This document shows positions 1-7,923 of a stretch of DNA of 64,000 nt, piece after piece. The stretch comes from Rhodococcoides fascians A25f (lineage in GTDB: Bacteria; Actinomycetota; Actinomycetes; Mycobacteriales; Mycobacteriaceae). The notes under the pieces were generated by a model, which was not told the origin of the DNA, did no database searches, and saw nothing but the letters and a program-made list of their open reading frames with translations. A program made the translations under genes and the position numbers. The first letter of the stretch is position 1; each line of letters begins with the position of its first letter. The stretch is from NCBI RefSeq assembly GCF_000760935.2, contig NZ_CP049744.1, positions 5,239,501 through 5,303,500 on the forward strand, in the 5' to 3' direction.

Positions 1-1415
1 ATGTACTCCGCCCTGAAGATGTCCCAGAGCTGCTCGGCCGACAGTTCGGTACCGATCGAATCGGTACGGGCCTGCACGTGCCGGGCGAGGTCGATCTGAA
101 GGCGACGCGGGAGTTCGATGCCGTAGCCGGTTTCCAGAAGGTAGGCGATTCCTCCCTTTCCCGATTGCGAGTTCACTCGAATGACAGCGTCGTACGAGCG
201 ACCGATGTCGTTGGGGTCGATCGGCAGATACGGTACCCGCCATTCGATCTCGCCCTCGGAGCGACCTTCGCTCAGCGCCCGCGTGCGATGCTCGGAGAAA
301 CCCTTCTTGATGGCGTCCTGGTGCGTACCACTGAAGGCGGTGTGCACCAGATCGCCCACATACGGATGCCGAGGATGGATCTCGAGCTGGTTGCAGTATT
401 CGACGGTGCGGCGAATCTGGTCGATGTCGGAGAAGTCGATCATGGGATCGGTACCCTGTGCATGCAAATTGAGTGCGAGAGTGGCGATATCGACGTTTCC
501 GGTGCGTTCACCGTTGCCGAACACACAACCCTCCACCCGTTGCGCACCGGCCAGGACTGCCAGCTCCGCACAGGCAATTCCCGTGCCGCGGTCGTTGTGC
601 GGATGCACCGAGAGGATCACGCTGTCTCGCCGCGCAAGGTTGTCGTTCATGTACTCGATCTGATCTGCATAGACATTCGGTGTCGCCACTTCCACGGTGG
701 CAGGCAAATTCAGGATGACCGGCCGCTGCTGCGTCGCGTCCCACGCAGTCGTGACGGCATCGCAGACGTCGAGTACATAGTCGGGTTCGGTGAGATTGAA
801 GACCTCGGGTGAGAATTCGAACCGCACGTTGGGCAGGTCGCCGGCAAGTTCGAGAACGTCGGCCGCACCCGAAAGTATCAGTGAGCGAAGCTCGTTGGCC
901 TCGCGGCCGAGTACCACCTCACGCCACGTCGGAGCGGTCGCGGTGTACATGTGGATCACGACGTCGTTGGTGATGCCGCGAATCGATTCCACTGTTCGCT
1001 CGATCAGGTCACGTCGAGCCGGGGTGAAGACCACCACGGTGACGTCGTCGGGTGCGAGATCGGTGTGGGCAAGCAGACGCACGAAATCGAAATCGGTCTG
1101 CGATGCCGACGGATAGCCCACTTCGATTTCCTTGTAGCCCATGGCAACCATCAACTCGAAGAACTGCTTCTTGCGGGCAGGATCCATCGGCTCGGGAAGG
1201 GCTTGGTTGCCGTCGCGGAGATCGACAGGTACCCACAGCGGTGCCTCGGCCAGCCGTCGGTCCGGCCAGCGACGTTCCGTCAGTGGAATGTCGACCTTCG
1301 AGTAGACGTCACGGTAACGATGTGACGGCATCTGGGAGTGCCGCTGCCGATTCCAGGTGGGCGCATCGGAGGGGACGGGACCAGCGGGAGTGGACAGGGT
1401 GGGAAATGCAGACAT
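1..1415 (-). CDS. leuA: 2-isopropylmalate synthase LeuA (C-terminus beyond the window)
   Basis: LeuA condenses acetyl-CoA with 2-oxoisovalerate, the committed step of leucine biosynthesis in the cytoplasm. The frame is open from the left edge to an ATG at 1415 and gives 471 visible residues. The N-terminus has the long actinobacterial form (WNRQR, then [21 protein letters not shown]). The catalytic strand [10 protein letters not shown], the [16 protein letters not shown] segment, the metal-binding HPHNDRGTG motif and the GNGERTGN segment are all present. The [23 protein letters not shown] segment shows that the frame is entering the C-terminal regulatory part when the window ends. No purine-rich ribosome site lies directly before the ATG. 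A leucine-rich leader peptide and hairpin lie upstream, so control by leucine attenuation is likely. The family assignment is very secure. Confidence 0.96.
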   Translation of the reverse strand, partial: MSAFPTLSTPAGPVPSDAPTWNRQRHSQMPSHRYRDVYSKVDIPLTERRWPDRRLAEAPLWVPVDLRDGNQALPEPMDPARKKQFFELMVAMGYKEIEVGYPSASQTDFDFVRLLAHTDLAPDDVTVVVFTPARRDLIERTVESIRGITNDVVIHMYTATAPTWREVVLGREANELRSLILSGAADVLELAGDLPNVRFEFSPEVFNLTEPDYVLDVCDAVTTAWDATQQRPVILNLPATVEVATPNVYADQIEYMNDNLARRDSVILSVHPHNDRGTGIACAELAVLAGAQRVEGCVFGNGERTGNVDIATLALNLHAQGTDPMIDFSDIDQIRRTVEYCNQLEIHPRHPYVGDLVHTAFSGTHQDAIKKGFSEHRTRALSEGRSEGEIEWRVPYLPIDPNDIGRSYDAVIRVNSQSGKGGIAYLLETGYGIELPRRLQIDLARHVQARTDSIGTELSAEQLWDIFRAEY

Positions 1416-1469
1416 GGTGGAGGTACCTGTTCTGATCGGACGGTGAGGCGAACCGGCAAGCATCGGGCT

Positions 1470-1509
1470 CCACGACGGGGTTGCCGGTCCTGGCTATGCC
1501 CCGTCGTGG
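1470..1509 (-). promoter_or_regulatory. Putative leuA attenuator hairpin
   Basis: CCACGACGGGG (1470-1480 on the plus strand) and CCCCGTCGTGG (1499-1509) are perfect 11-bp complements with an 18-nt loop. In the leuA transcript the 5' arm overlaps the end of the leader peptide and the 3' arm lies about 55 nt before the leuA ATG. No U-run follows, so this looks like a translational or antiterminator-type switch, not a simple intrinsic terminator. Confidence 0.65.
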
Positions 1510-1541
1510 CCGATAAGGAGAAGGCCCGTGAATGTGCGCAT
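1494..1541 (-). CDS. leuL: leuA leader peptide, 15 aa with Leu-Leu-Leu
   Basis: A short frame upstream of leuA encodes MRTFTGLLLIGHDGA and then TAG. Three consecutive leucine codons (CTT, CTC, CTT) are followed by an isoleucine codon, as expected for a ribosome-stalling leader of a leucine gene. The last codons (His-Asp-Gly) form the 5' arm of a perfect 11-bp inverted repeat. A ribosome stalled on the leucine codons would therefore change folding of the downstream RNA. Leader-peptide control of leuA is established in actinobacteria; this peptide is read directly from the sequence and its function is inferred. Confidence 0.75.
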   Translation of the reverse strand: MRTFTGLLLIGHDGA

Positions 1542-1558
1542 GCGAGCAATGTAGCACC

Positions 1559-1581
1559 ACTCCTCAGACAAGCTGAGGAGT
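1559..1581. promoter_or_regulatory. Palindrome in the leuA/gntR divergent region
   Basis: Two 9-bp arms, ACTCCTCAG and CTGAGGAGT, flank the 5-bp spacer ACAAG. The site ends 11 bp before the GTG of the GntR-family gene and lies upstream of the leuA leader peptide. Its position suits autoregulation by the neighbouring FadR-type regulator, possibly with an effect on leuA. No binding site is known for this protein. Confidence 0.45.
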
Positions 1582-1592
1582 AGGGTTCTGGT

Positions 1593-2273
1593 GTGACCGC
1601 GATACGCCGAACATCCTTGGCCGATCAGGCCGCCGAACTTCTGCTTGCCCGAATCCAGTCCGGCGAGTGGCCGATCGGCACCAAACTGCCAGGTGAAACC
1701 ACCCTCGCCCCGATGTTCGACGTCGGTCGATCGACGATGCGCGAGGCCATCAGGCAGCTGGCGGGGCGCGGAATTCTCGTCACCCGGCAGGGCTCCGGAG
1801 TCTTCGTCGAATCACTCGACGAGGCACGGACGGAATGGGACCGAGTTCTGCAGCGGGTTCACATCACCGCAGTCCTCGAAGCTCGCCTCGCGATCGAAGG
1901 TGAGGCCGCCGCCCTCGCCGCAACCAGACGCACCCCCACCGATCTCGACACCATTCGCAGCTCACTCGAAACGCGCAACACCGCTCGCAGCGACGCAGCC
2001 GATTTGGTGAACGCGGACATGGCTTTTCACCGCTCCATCGTGGTCGCGTCACACAACGACATTCTGCTCGGACTCTTCGACTCCATGGCACCACGTCTCC
2101 GCGACGCCATGATCGACATGTTGCGAATCGCCGGATCCTTCGGCGACAAGGCAGACCACGACACACACTCCGACGTCGTCGAGGCAATCGCGGCCCGCGA
2201 TTCACAACGAGCTCACGCCCTCACACGCGCCCACCTGCTGGAGTTGTCGGAGTCGATGAACCCGTCGGCGTAA
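1593..2273 (+). CDS. GntR-family (FadR/FCD) transcriptional regulator
   Basis: A 226-residue cytoplasmic DNA-binding protein. Residues about 8-72 are a GntR winged helix-turn-helix (ADQAAELLLARIQSGEWPIG, LPGETTLAPMFDVGRSTMREAIRQLAGRGILVTRQGSGVFV). The rest is a helical FCD effector domain with the metal-binding type pattern (D..FHRSIVVASHN, then a late DHDTHSDVVEAI). FCD regulators usually answer to organic acids or amino acids. The gene starts with GTG and is divergent from leuA. The ligand cannot be read from the sequence; the closeness to leuA may be chance. Confidence 0.9.
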   Translation: MTAIRRTSLADQAAELLLARIQSGEWPIGTKLPGETTLAPMFDVGRSTMREAIRQLAGRGILVTRQGSGVFVESLDEARTEWDRVLQRVHITAVLEARLAIEGEAAALAATRRTPTDLDTIRSSLETRNTARSDAADLVNADMAFHRSIVVASHNDILLGLFDSMAPRLRDAMIDMLRIAGSFGDKADHDTHSDVVEAIAARDSQRAHALTRAHLLELSESMNPSA

Positions 2274-2315
2274 CGGGCCGCGGAACGTAGCGCAGCACAA
2301 ACCAGCGAGGGTGGT

Positions 2316-2334
2316 TTAGATTAGGGCATCCAAA
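2316..2334. promoter_or_regulatory. DtxR/IdeR-type iron box
   Basis: TTAGATTAGGGCATCCAAA matches the actinobacterial iron box TTAGGTTAGGCTAACCTAA at 14 of 19 positions by my count. It lies 20 bp before the ATG of a siderophore-binding lipoprotein. Repression by the iron-loaded regulator is the likely consequence. Confidence 0.7.
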
Positions 2335-2354
2335 CTACGCTCGAAGGAGACTCG

Positions 2355-3377
2355 ATGAATCCAGTGGTGAATCGGCGGACTGCGTTGTCGATGACGTTCG
2401 TCTCGGTCGCCGGTCTCGTCGTCGCCGGGTGCGCCAACGACTCGACGGCACCTGCGGATACTTCGGATTCCGGGTCGCATGCCGAGAACGGCGCGTTCCC
2501 CGTGACGATCGAGCACAAGCTCGGATCGACAACCATCGAGGCTGCCCCAACTCGTATCGCCGCGGTGGGCATCGGCGACTCCGACGTCCTGCTGTCGTTG
2601 GGTCTGACGCCCGTGCTGGTGCCGGTATGGAAGGGCTCGACCGACGACGGCATCGGTATCTGGGCCGAACCCACTGTGAAGGGCGATGAACCGGTAGCAC
2701 TGGCGAATGCGACGACCGAGTTCGATGTGGAGACGATCGCCGCTGCTGCCCCCGATCTGATCATTGCCGTCAACAACGCCATCGACGAGGACGTCTACGC
2801 GCAGCTCAGTGCAATCGCGCCGACGGTGCTGCACGCTGCCGACCAGACCGACTGGGTGCTTCCCTGGCAGGAGGTCACCACCAGAATCGGACGCGCGGTG
2901 GGCTTGCCGAACGCCGCTCAGGCCGAGGTGGATCGCGTCGAAACCCTTGTGGCGCAAGCACGAACCGACAATCCACAGTACGTCGGCAAGACGGCGGCCT
3001 TGGTGATCAGGTGGAGCGACGGCAAACTGCGCGCATTCAGTCCGAACTCGGCGCGGGCCCAGCTGTTGACCGCACTCGGTTTCGAGCCTCCCGCCGCCTT
3101 GGCGTCCCGATTCGAAGGCAAGCTGAACACCGAACTGTCGGCAGAAAGCTACAGCCTTCTCGAATGCGACTACCTGTTCTTCGACAATTACGAACTGGCT
3201 CGCGAATCGATGCAGTCGCAGGAGACGTTCACCAATCTCGGCGTCGTGCGCAGTGGTGGTTTGATCGCGCTGGATCCGATTGTCTCCGATGCAGTTTCGA
3301 TGCCCAATCCGTTGACCATCCCCTTCGTGTTGTCGGCGTTCATCGACGACATCAAGGCAGTCGACGCGGCCAGATAG
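2355..3377 (+). CDS. Iron-siderophore ABC transporter substrate-binding lipoprotein
   Basis: A 340-residue FecB/FepB-like class III binding protein. The N-terminus carries a lipoprotein signal (NRRTALSM, then a hydrophobic stretch and lipobox VAGC with Cys26). The mature part has the typical FhuD/BtuF layout: TIEAAPTRIAAVGIGDSDVLLSLGL at the start of the first lobe, TEFDVETIAAAAPDLII, a helical linker and a second lobe ending in a helix. It would hold ferric siderophore at the outer face of the membrane and deliver it to a permease. No permease or ATPase gene is adjacent, so it probably works with components encoded elsewhere. The iron box at 2316 predicts induction under iron limitation. Its last 26 bp overlap the convergent MFS gene. 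Confidence 0.9.
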   Translation: MNPVVNRRTALSMTFVSVAGLVVAGCANDSTAPADTSDSGSHAENGAFPVTIEHKLGSTTIEAAPTRIAAVGIGDSDVLLSLGLTPVLVPVWKGSTDDGIGIWAEPTVKGDEPVALANATTEFDVETIAAAAPDLIIAVNNAIDEDVYAQLSAIAPTVLHAADQTDWVLPWQEVTTRIGRAVGLPNAAQAEVDRVETLVAQARTDNPQYVGKTAALVIRWSDGKLRAFSPNSARAQLLTALGFEPPAALASRFEGKLNTELSAESYSLLECDYLFFDNYELARESMQSQETFTNLGVVRSGGLIALDPIVSDAVSMPNPLTIPFVLSAFIDDIKAVDAAR

Positions 3378-4668
3378 CGTCCGACATCGACGACCACACA
3401 CCGAGCACGAGCGCAGGCGCGGCGATGCAGCCGGCGACCACCAACCATGGGGTGGCCGCTGCAACGCTGCCGTCGTCGAGGCGATCGTAGAGATACCCGA
3501 CGCCGATAGTGCCGATCAGTGACAGACATCCACCGATGGTGTTGAGAAGTCCGAAATGTGCACCCAGGTATTGCTCCCCGGCGATTCGGGCCAATGTGTC
3601 TCGCATCGAGGGCACCATCAACATCTGACCCAGATGCAGGAGGGCAATCCATCCTGCGATCTGCAGATACGGCCACACCGATGTGGCTACGTTCGCTGGA
3701 CCGAGGGCGGGAATCACGAAAGAGGCTGCCATCACAGCCAATCCGACGGTCGTTGCCGCCCGCGATCCCATCCATGCCGCAACCGCCACCATCGGTCGCT
3801 GGCCAACTATCACCAGTACCGCCGCCCCCACGTAGAACCACCCGAGCAGATCCTGCGAACCGACGCGTAGCGAGAGTTGCTCGGGCAGCATCAGATACAA
3901 CTGAGCGAGTGCGACGAACTGCGCGCTGCACAGAGTGGCCAGAACGACGTAGCGTCGGTTGCTCAGCACCACACGCCAGACTCGAGTGATGGATGTACCG
4001 ACGACGCTGCCGGCTGCGGTAGCCGCAGGAAACAGGAAGTAGAAGCCGATCCACATACCCGCGAACAGGATTGCGGCCACGCCGGCGGAAGCCGAGAACG
4101 GAAACACCAGCAGCACCGCTCCCAATGCGGGACCGAGGACGGTGCCGAGCCGACTGCTCATCTGTTCGTAGCCGAACAGTTCGGTGCGTTTGATGACGCC
4201 CGCGTCTTCGAGCTGCCGGCCGATATCGGCGTTGGCCGACTCCACTGCCGGGGCAAACAATGCTGCGGCGAAACCGATCAGCAGAATTCCGACGATCACC
4301 GCGACCAGACTGCTCGCGAGCGCCAGCACACCGAAGCCGACGATGCGTATTGCTATGCCCCACAGAATGACCGGGCGTCTGCCGAATCGATCGGCAATGC
4401 TGCCGCCGAGGAAGAACATGCCTTGCTGACTGAATGTGCGAAGCCCCAACACGAGGCCGACGATCCAGCTCGCGAATCCGAGCTCCTCGGACAGATGGAC
4501 CGCAAGAAACGGAACCACCAGATAGAAGCCGACATTGAACAACACCATCGATACCAACACGAGCTTGACCACCGACGGTAGGTCTCGCAGTCGACCTCGC
4601 GCCGACGCAGCACCGAATCCAGGGTTGATCGTCACGAGCGTCGACACTACTGGCGCGGCGGCCCACAT
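3352..4668 (-). CDS. MFS transporter (exporter-like)
   Basis: A 438-residue integral membrane protein with about 12 hydrophobic segments. The loop between TM2 and TM3 carries the MFS signature GGSIADRFGRRPVILWG. The pattern (FLAVHLSEELGFASWIVGLVLGLRTFSQQGMFFLGG) resembles the MdtH/drug-exporter branch. It converges on the iron-siderophore binding protein with a 26-bp tail overlap. A role in siderophore export is possible only by proximity, because I see no iron box before its ATG at 4668. Substrate unknown. Confidence 0.85.
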   Translation of the reverse strand: MWAAAPVVSTLVTINPGFGAASARGRLRDLPSVVKLVLVSMVLFNVGFYLVVPFLAVHLSEELGFASWIVGLVLGLRTFSQQGMFFLGGSIADRFGRRPVILWGIAIRIVGFGVLALASSLVAVIVGILLIGFAAALFAPAVESANADIGRQLEDAGVIKRTELFGYEQMSSRLGTVLGPALGAVLLVFPFSASAGVAAILFAGMWIGFYFLFPAATAAGSVVGTSITRVWRVVLSNRRYVVLATLCSAQFVALAQLYLMLPEQLSLRVGSQDLLGWFYVGAAVLVIVGQRPMVAVAAWMGSRAATTVGLAVMAASFVIPALGPANVATSVWPYLQIAGWIALLHLGQMLMVPSMRDTLARIAGEQYLGAHFGLLNTIGGCLSLIGTIGVGYLYDRLDDGSVAAATPWLVVAGCIAAPALVLGVWSSMSDAIWPRRLP

Positions 4669-4788
4669 GGTCCCCTCAGCCTCGGGGCGACCCCATTATG
4701 TACTGCTATAAGTTCAAGCGGTCCGCGGCGTACTCGAGAGCTGGGCTCATGTTGACGCTCGGCCCGGACATACGGTGAATGGAGGCAC

Positions 4789-5274
4789 ATGGAGTATCCC
4801 GGATGGGACTACATGCAGAGCGACAGCTTGGTGTGGCGACTACCCCTGTACGCAGGGATAATTGCCCCTGAAGGCAATCCATCGTTCGAGCCACCCCTTG
4901 CGTGGACACGCGCGCTCGAGGCCGTGGCACGGGACCTGGAGTGCCTTCGGTTCGGGCGTGAAGTCAACCTGCGCCCACTCGTATGGGAGTTCGAGATCAC
5001 CTCCCAATACTGTGTGATCATCGGGTGGGCCGCAGCCAAAGGCATCGGAGGCTTCGGCCGAGGCGAGGGTATGTCGATGGATTCGACCTACCCCGACGCC
5101 GCCGTATGGGTAGCCGAGACAGTACAAACGGAGCTGGCCGGTTACGAATTCGTGCAATGGCCGAGCCGCGGCAAGCACTTACTGAAGCCGCGCATCCACC
5201 CGAACGGCGCGCGATGGATAGATCCGCACGACAACACCGTGGTGGCCGATATCGGATCCCTCTGCGCTCCCTGA
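4789..5274 (+). CDS. Hypothetical protein, 161 aa
   Basis: I do not recognise this family. The protein is soluble with no signal peptide or membrane segment. It is rich in aromatic residues (seven Trp, for example MEYPGWDYM, LVWRLP, PLVWEFEI) and ends with VADIGSLCAP. The coding frame has the GC-rich third positions typical of the window, and an AGG-containing stretch precedes the ATG. It is separated from the MFS gene by about 120 bp and converges with the VOC gene at 5282. Confidence 0.65.
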   Translation: MEYPGWDYMQSDSLVWRLPLYAGIIAPEGNPSFEPPLAWTRALEAVARDLECLRFGREVNLRPLVWEFEITSQYCVIIGWAAAKGIGGFGRGEGMSMDSTYPDAAVWVAETVQTELAGYEFVQWPSRGKHLLKPRIHPNGARWIDPHDNTVVADIGSLCAP

Positions 5275-5281
5275 AGAGGTT

Positions 5282-5662
5282 TCACACAGGACTGAGTCGT
5301 GTTCGCAGCAAACAGAATTCGTTCCCTTCGGGGTCTGCGAGCACGTGCCACGACTCCTGGCCGGTCTGACCGATCTCCACTCGTCGTGCGCCGAGCGTAA
5401 GAAGTCGTTCCAGTTCGGCGTCCTGATCCTGATCGGTTGCGCTCACGTCGATGTGCAAGCGAGGTTTCGCCTTTTCGGGGTTCTCGTTGCGACTGAGGAT
5501 GATGGTCGGCTGCGACCCTCCGAACCCGTCGCGCGCACCGATCTCCACGGAACCGTCGTCCTCCCTATCCAATACGACGAAGTCCAACACCTCACACCAG
5601 AACGTGGCCAAGGCCTCGGGATCGCGACAATCGAGCACGAGTTCACTGATTCGACATGCCAT
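5282..5662 (-). CDS. VOC-superfamily (glyoxalase-like) protein
   Basis: A 126-residue single VOC domain. It begins ISELVLDCRDPEALATFWCEVLDF and ends WHVLADPEGNEFCLLRT, the classic beta-alpha-beta-beta-beta module repeat. The usual N-terminal metal ligand is not at its normal place (LVLDC instead of a His or Gln), while His (RLHIDV) and Glu (GNEFCLL) are retained. This matches the glyoxalase-like domain group often annotated without enzyme activity. Function is unknown. Confidence 0.85.
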   Translation of the reverse strand: MACRISELVLDCRDPEALATFWCEVLDFVVLDREDDGSVEIGARDGFGGSQPTIILSRNENPEKAKPRLHIDVSATDQDQDAELERLLTLGARRVEIGQTGQESWHVLADPEGNEFCLLRTRLSPV

Positions 5663-5763
5663 GACGCGAATCTACACCTGGCACGGGGTCGAAAAGTGCG
5701 TTGACGACCGACCTCCGCCAAACACCTTTGTTTTCATCGGAATTGCCCGGGTATGCGCCCTTG

Positions 5764-6816
5764 ATGGCCGAACACGCTACCGATCCCGCGCCCACCGAGG
5801 CAGATCCCGACGACCCCCGTAAGGCGGATTCACCTGCGGATCTGACCAAGCCGTCGTGGATCTACGTACTGAAGAAGACCGTCCGTGAGTTCTCCCGGGA
5901 TCAGTGCACCGACCTCGCAGCCGCACTCACCTACTACGCCGTACTGTCGCTCTTCCCCGCGATTCTGGCCATCGTGTCGTTGCTGGGCGTGTTCGGTCAA
6001 GGGCAGGCCACGGTAGACGGAGTACTGCAGATCGTCGGCGATCTCGGACCCCAATCGGCGGTCGACACCCTGCGCGAGCCGATCGAACAGCTGGTCCAGG
6101 CACCTACTGCGGGCTTCGCGTTGATCATCGGTATCGCCGGTGCGCTGTGGTCTGCGTCCGGCTACGTCGGCGCATTCGGCCGCGCGATGAACCGCATGTA
6201 CGAGGTGGACGAGGGCAGGCCCATCTGGAAGCTGCGTCCGGTGATGCTCCTGGTCACGCTCGTCGCTCTCGTACTCATCGCACTCGCCGCCGTCATGCTG
6301 GCGATCAGCGGGCCCGTAGCGAAAGCGGTGGGCGACGCCGTCGGACTCGGTGACACCGCTTTGACGATCTGGAACATCGCGCGCTGGCCGCTGGTGCTGA
6401 TCGTGGTAGTGCTTGCCGTCGCGATTCTGTACTACGCAACTCCGAATGTGCAGCAGCCCAAGTTCAAATGGATCAGTTCCGGTGCCGCCGTCGGCATCAT
6501 CGTCTGGATGTTGGCCACCGTCGCGTTCGGTTTCTACGTCGCGAACTTCTCCAGCTACAACAAGACATACGGATCCCTCGCTGGAGCCATCGTGTTCCTG
6601 CTGTGGCTCTGGATCACCAACTTGGCCTTGCTGTTCGGAGCCGAGCTGGACTCCGAGCTCGAACGTGGCCGTCAACTCCAGGCGGGCATCGTTGCCGAGA
6701 AGCGCCTGCAATTGCCGCCCCGCGACACCCGCGTCTCGGACAAGAACGACGAGAAGGATGCACAGGCCGTCGAGCAGGGTCGCAAACTGCGGGAGGAACA
6801 CAACCCGGGACAGTGA
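5764..6816 (+). CDS. YihY/BrkB-family membrane protein
   Basis: About 350 residues with a charged N-terminus and five to six membrane segments. Family marks include the start of the core, RDQCTDLAAALTYYAVLSLFPAILAIVSLLGV, the WSASGYVGAFGRAMNRMYEV segment, and near the end YNKTYGSLAGAIVFLLWLWITNLALLFGAELDSELER. These are diagnostic for YihY/BrkB proteins, whose molecular role remains uncertain. The frame also opens further upstream to a TTG at 5701, but that stretch has less biased codons, so I chose the ATG at 5764. A highly charged tail follows the last membrane segment. Confidence 0.9.
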   Translation: MAEHATDPAPTEADPDDPRKADSPADLTKPSWIYVLKKTVREFSRDQCTDLAAALTYYAVLSLFPAILAIVSLLGVFGQGQATVDGVLQIVGDLGPQSAVDTLREPIEQLVQAPTAGFALIIGIAGALWSASGYVGAFGRAMNRMYEVDEGRPIWKLRPVMLLVTLVALVLIALAAVMLAISGPVAKAVGDAVGLGDTALTIWNIARWPLVLIVVVLAVAILYYATPNVQQPKFKWISSGAAVGIIVWMLATVAFGFYVANFSSYNKTYGSLAGAIVFLLWLWITNLALLFGAELDSELERGRQLQAGIVAEKRLQLPPRDTRVSDKNDEKDAQAVEQGRKLREEHNPGQ

Positions 6817-6912
6817 GCTCCGCGAAAGGTTGGGCACGGCGTCGCGAAGTCTAGTCCTGCCGGTGAATTCGCTGACGGCCTTCAGGCACGGCCGCTGTGC
6901 CGCCACTGAACG

Positions 6913-6974
6913 TGAACTGCGCCGCAACGCCGAGCAGCAGTGCCACCTTTGGAGTCTCCACATGCCCCAGCTCA
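6913..6974. other. 48-bp micro-inversion between short inverted repeats
   Basis: TGAACTG at 6913-6919 and CAGCTCA at 6968-6974 are inverted copies with one mismatch. They flank exactly 48 bp (6920-6967). Reverse-complementing the 48 bp joins GAACTG to CAGCTC and yields the continuous reading GHVETPKVALLLGVAA followed by QLIAMPLLG. The length is a multiple of three, so the frame is kept open in both orientations. Confidence 0.7.
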
Positions 6975-7717
6975 TCGCGATGCCTCTTCTCGGACTGGGC
7001 ATCGCCAACGTGCTCGGGCTCTCCGCTGCGCTCACTGCCGGAATGGTGTTGGTCGGATCTGCGCCGGGCGGTACCGCGTCCAACGTGATGGTCTATCTGG
7101 CCAAAGGTGATACCGCACTGTCGGTGGCGATGACGTCGGTGTCGACCTTGCTCGCACCGATACTCACGCCGCTGCTGGTGCTGTGGCTCGCCGGTGAGTA
7201 TCTGCCGGTCGACGCGGGTGGACTGTTCGTCTCGATCCTGCAGATAGTGCTGATACCCGTCGTACTCGGAGTTGTTCTGCGCCTGCTGTTTCCGAAGATC
7301 ATCGACCGCATGCTCGACGCCCTGCCGCTCATTTCCGTCGCCGGAATCACCGCCGTTGTCGTCCTCGTGGTGGCCGCCAGCGCCCCGACCTTGCTGTCCA
7401 TCGGCGCTCTCATCGTCGTGGCCGTCGTGCTGCACAACTCGCTCGGACTCGCCGTGGGCTACGGCATCGGTAAGGCATGCGGACTCGATGTCGCCAGCCG
7501 ACGCGCCATCAGCATCGAAGTGGGAATGCAGAATTCAGGACTGGCCGCCGCACTGGCATCGGTGCATTTCAGTCCCGCAGCAGCTCTGCCCGCAGCCATC
7601 TTCTCGGTGTGGCACAACGTGTCCGGATCACTTCTCGCCAGCTATTGGTCCCGGCGATCGATCGAACCGCGGACGGCCGAGCACGCACGGGAGTCGACAC
7701 ACACAACGACCGAGTAG
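6920..7717 (+). pseudogene. Bile acid:Na+ symporter (BASS) gene, 5'-truncated and locally inverted
   Basis: From the ATG at 6962 the frame reads MPQLIAMPLLGLGIANVLGL and continues through the BASS hallmark GSAPGGTASNVMVYLAKGDTALSVAMTSVSTLLAPILTPLL to the C-terminal signature EVGMQNSGLAAALASVHF. At about 252 residues it lacks the first two to three membrane segments of the usual 300-330-residue symporter. The missing stretch just before it is present on the other strand: residues reading ETPKVALLLGVAAQ are encoded on the minus strand at 6920-6967. Reversing that 48-bp piece restores a continuous, correctly framed BASS sequence. The gene is therefore very likely broken, unless the truncated protein is made from 6962. 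Confidence 0.75.
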
Positions 7718-7742
7718 GGCCTGCACGCTGGATTACACACAG

Positions 7743-7794
7743 AATCCGGTGCAGCTGACCGCGCTGAGCGCGGTCAGCTGCACCGGATTTTTCA
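7743..7794 (+). terminator. Rho-independent terminator, 22-bp perfect stem
   Basis: The arms 7743-7764 and 7768-7789 are perfect 22-bp complements separated by the 3-nt loop TGA and followed by a short T run. The stem begins AATCCGG and its loop end is CGCGC-TGA-GCGCG. It lies 26 bp after the stop of the broken symporter gene and is a very stable intrinsic terminator. Confidence 0.9.
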
Positions 7795-7850
7795 GTTCTG
7801 CTTCACGGGATTCCCCACGCAGATTCAGTGCTCTCGACGTAGAGCCCCTT

Positions 7851-7888
7851 GCGTTATGTGCACTCACTATGCAATCTTTGCATAACGC
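7851..7888. promoter_or_regulatory. Nested inverted repeats upstream of the NmrA-like gene
   Basis: The inner palindrome TATGCAA-TCT-TTGCATA (7868-7884) lies within an outer pair GCGTTATG (7851-7858) and CATAACGC (7881-7888). The centre is about 48 bp before the ATG at 7924, where an operator over a promoter would be expected. The TetR-family gene at 9744 is a candidate regulator by position only. Confidence 0.5.
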
Positions 7889-7923
7889 TCAGCGTCCGCC
7901 GAGCTCAACGTCGAGGAGGCCCC

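Noticed and set aside
5830..7083. Long minus-strand frame (417 codons) opposite the BrkB-family gene
   Set aside because: Composition is dominated by Asp, Gly, Arg and His as expected for the antisense of a GC-rich gene, and the plus strand carries clear BrkB motifs. Only the short part at 6920-6967 matters, as an inverted BASS segment.
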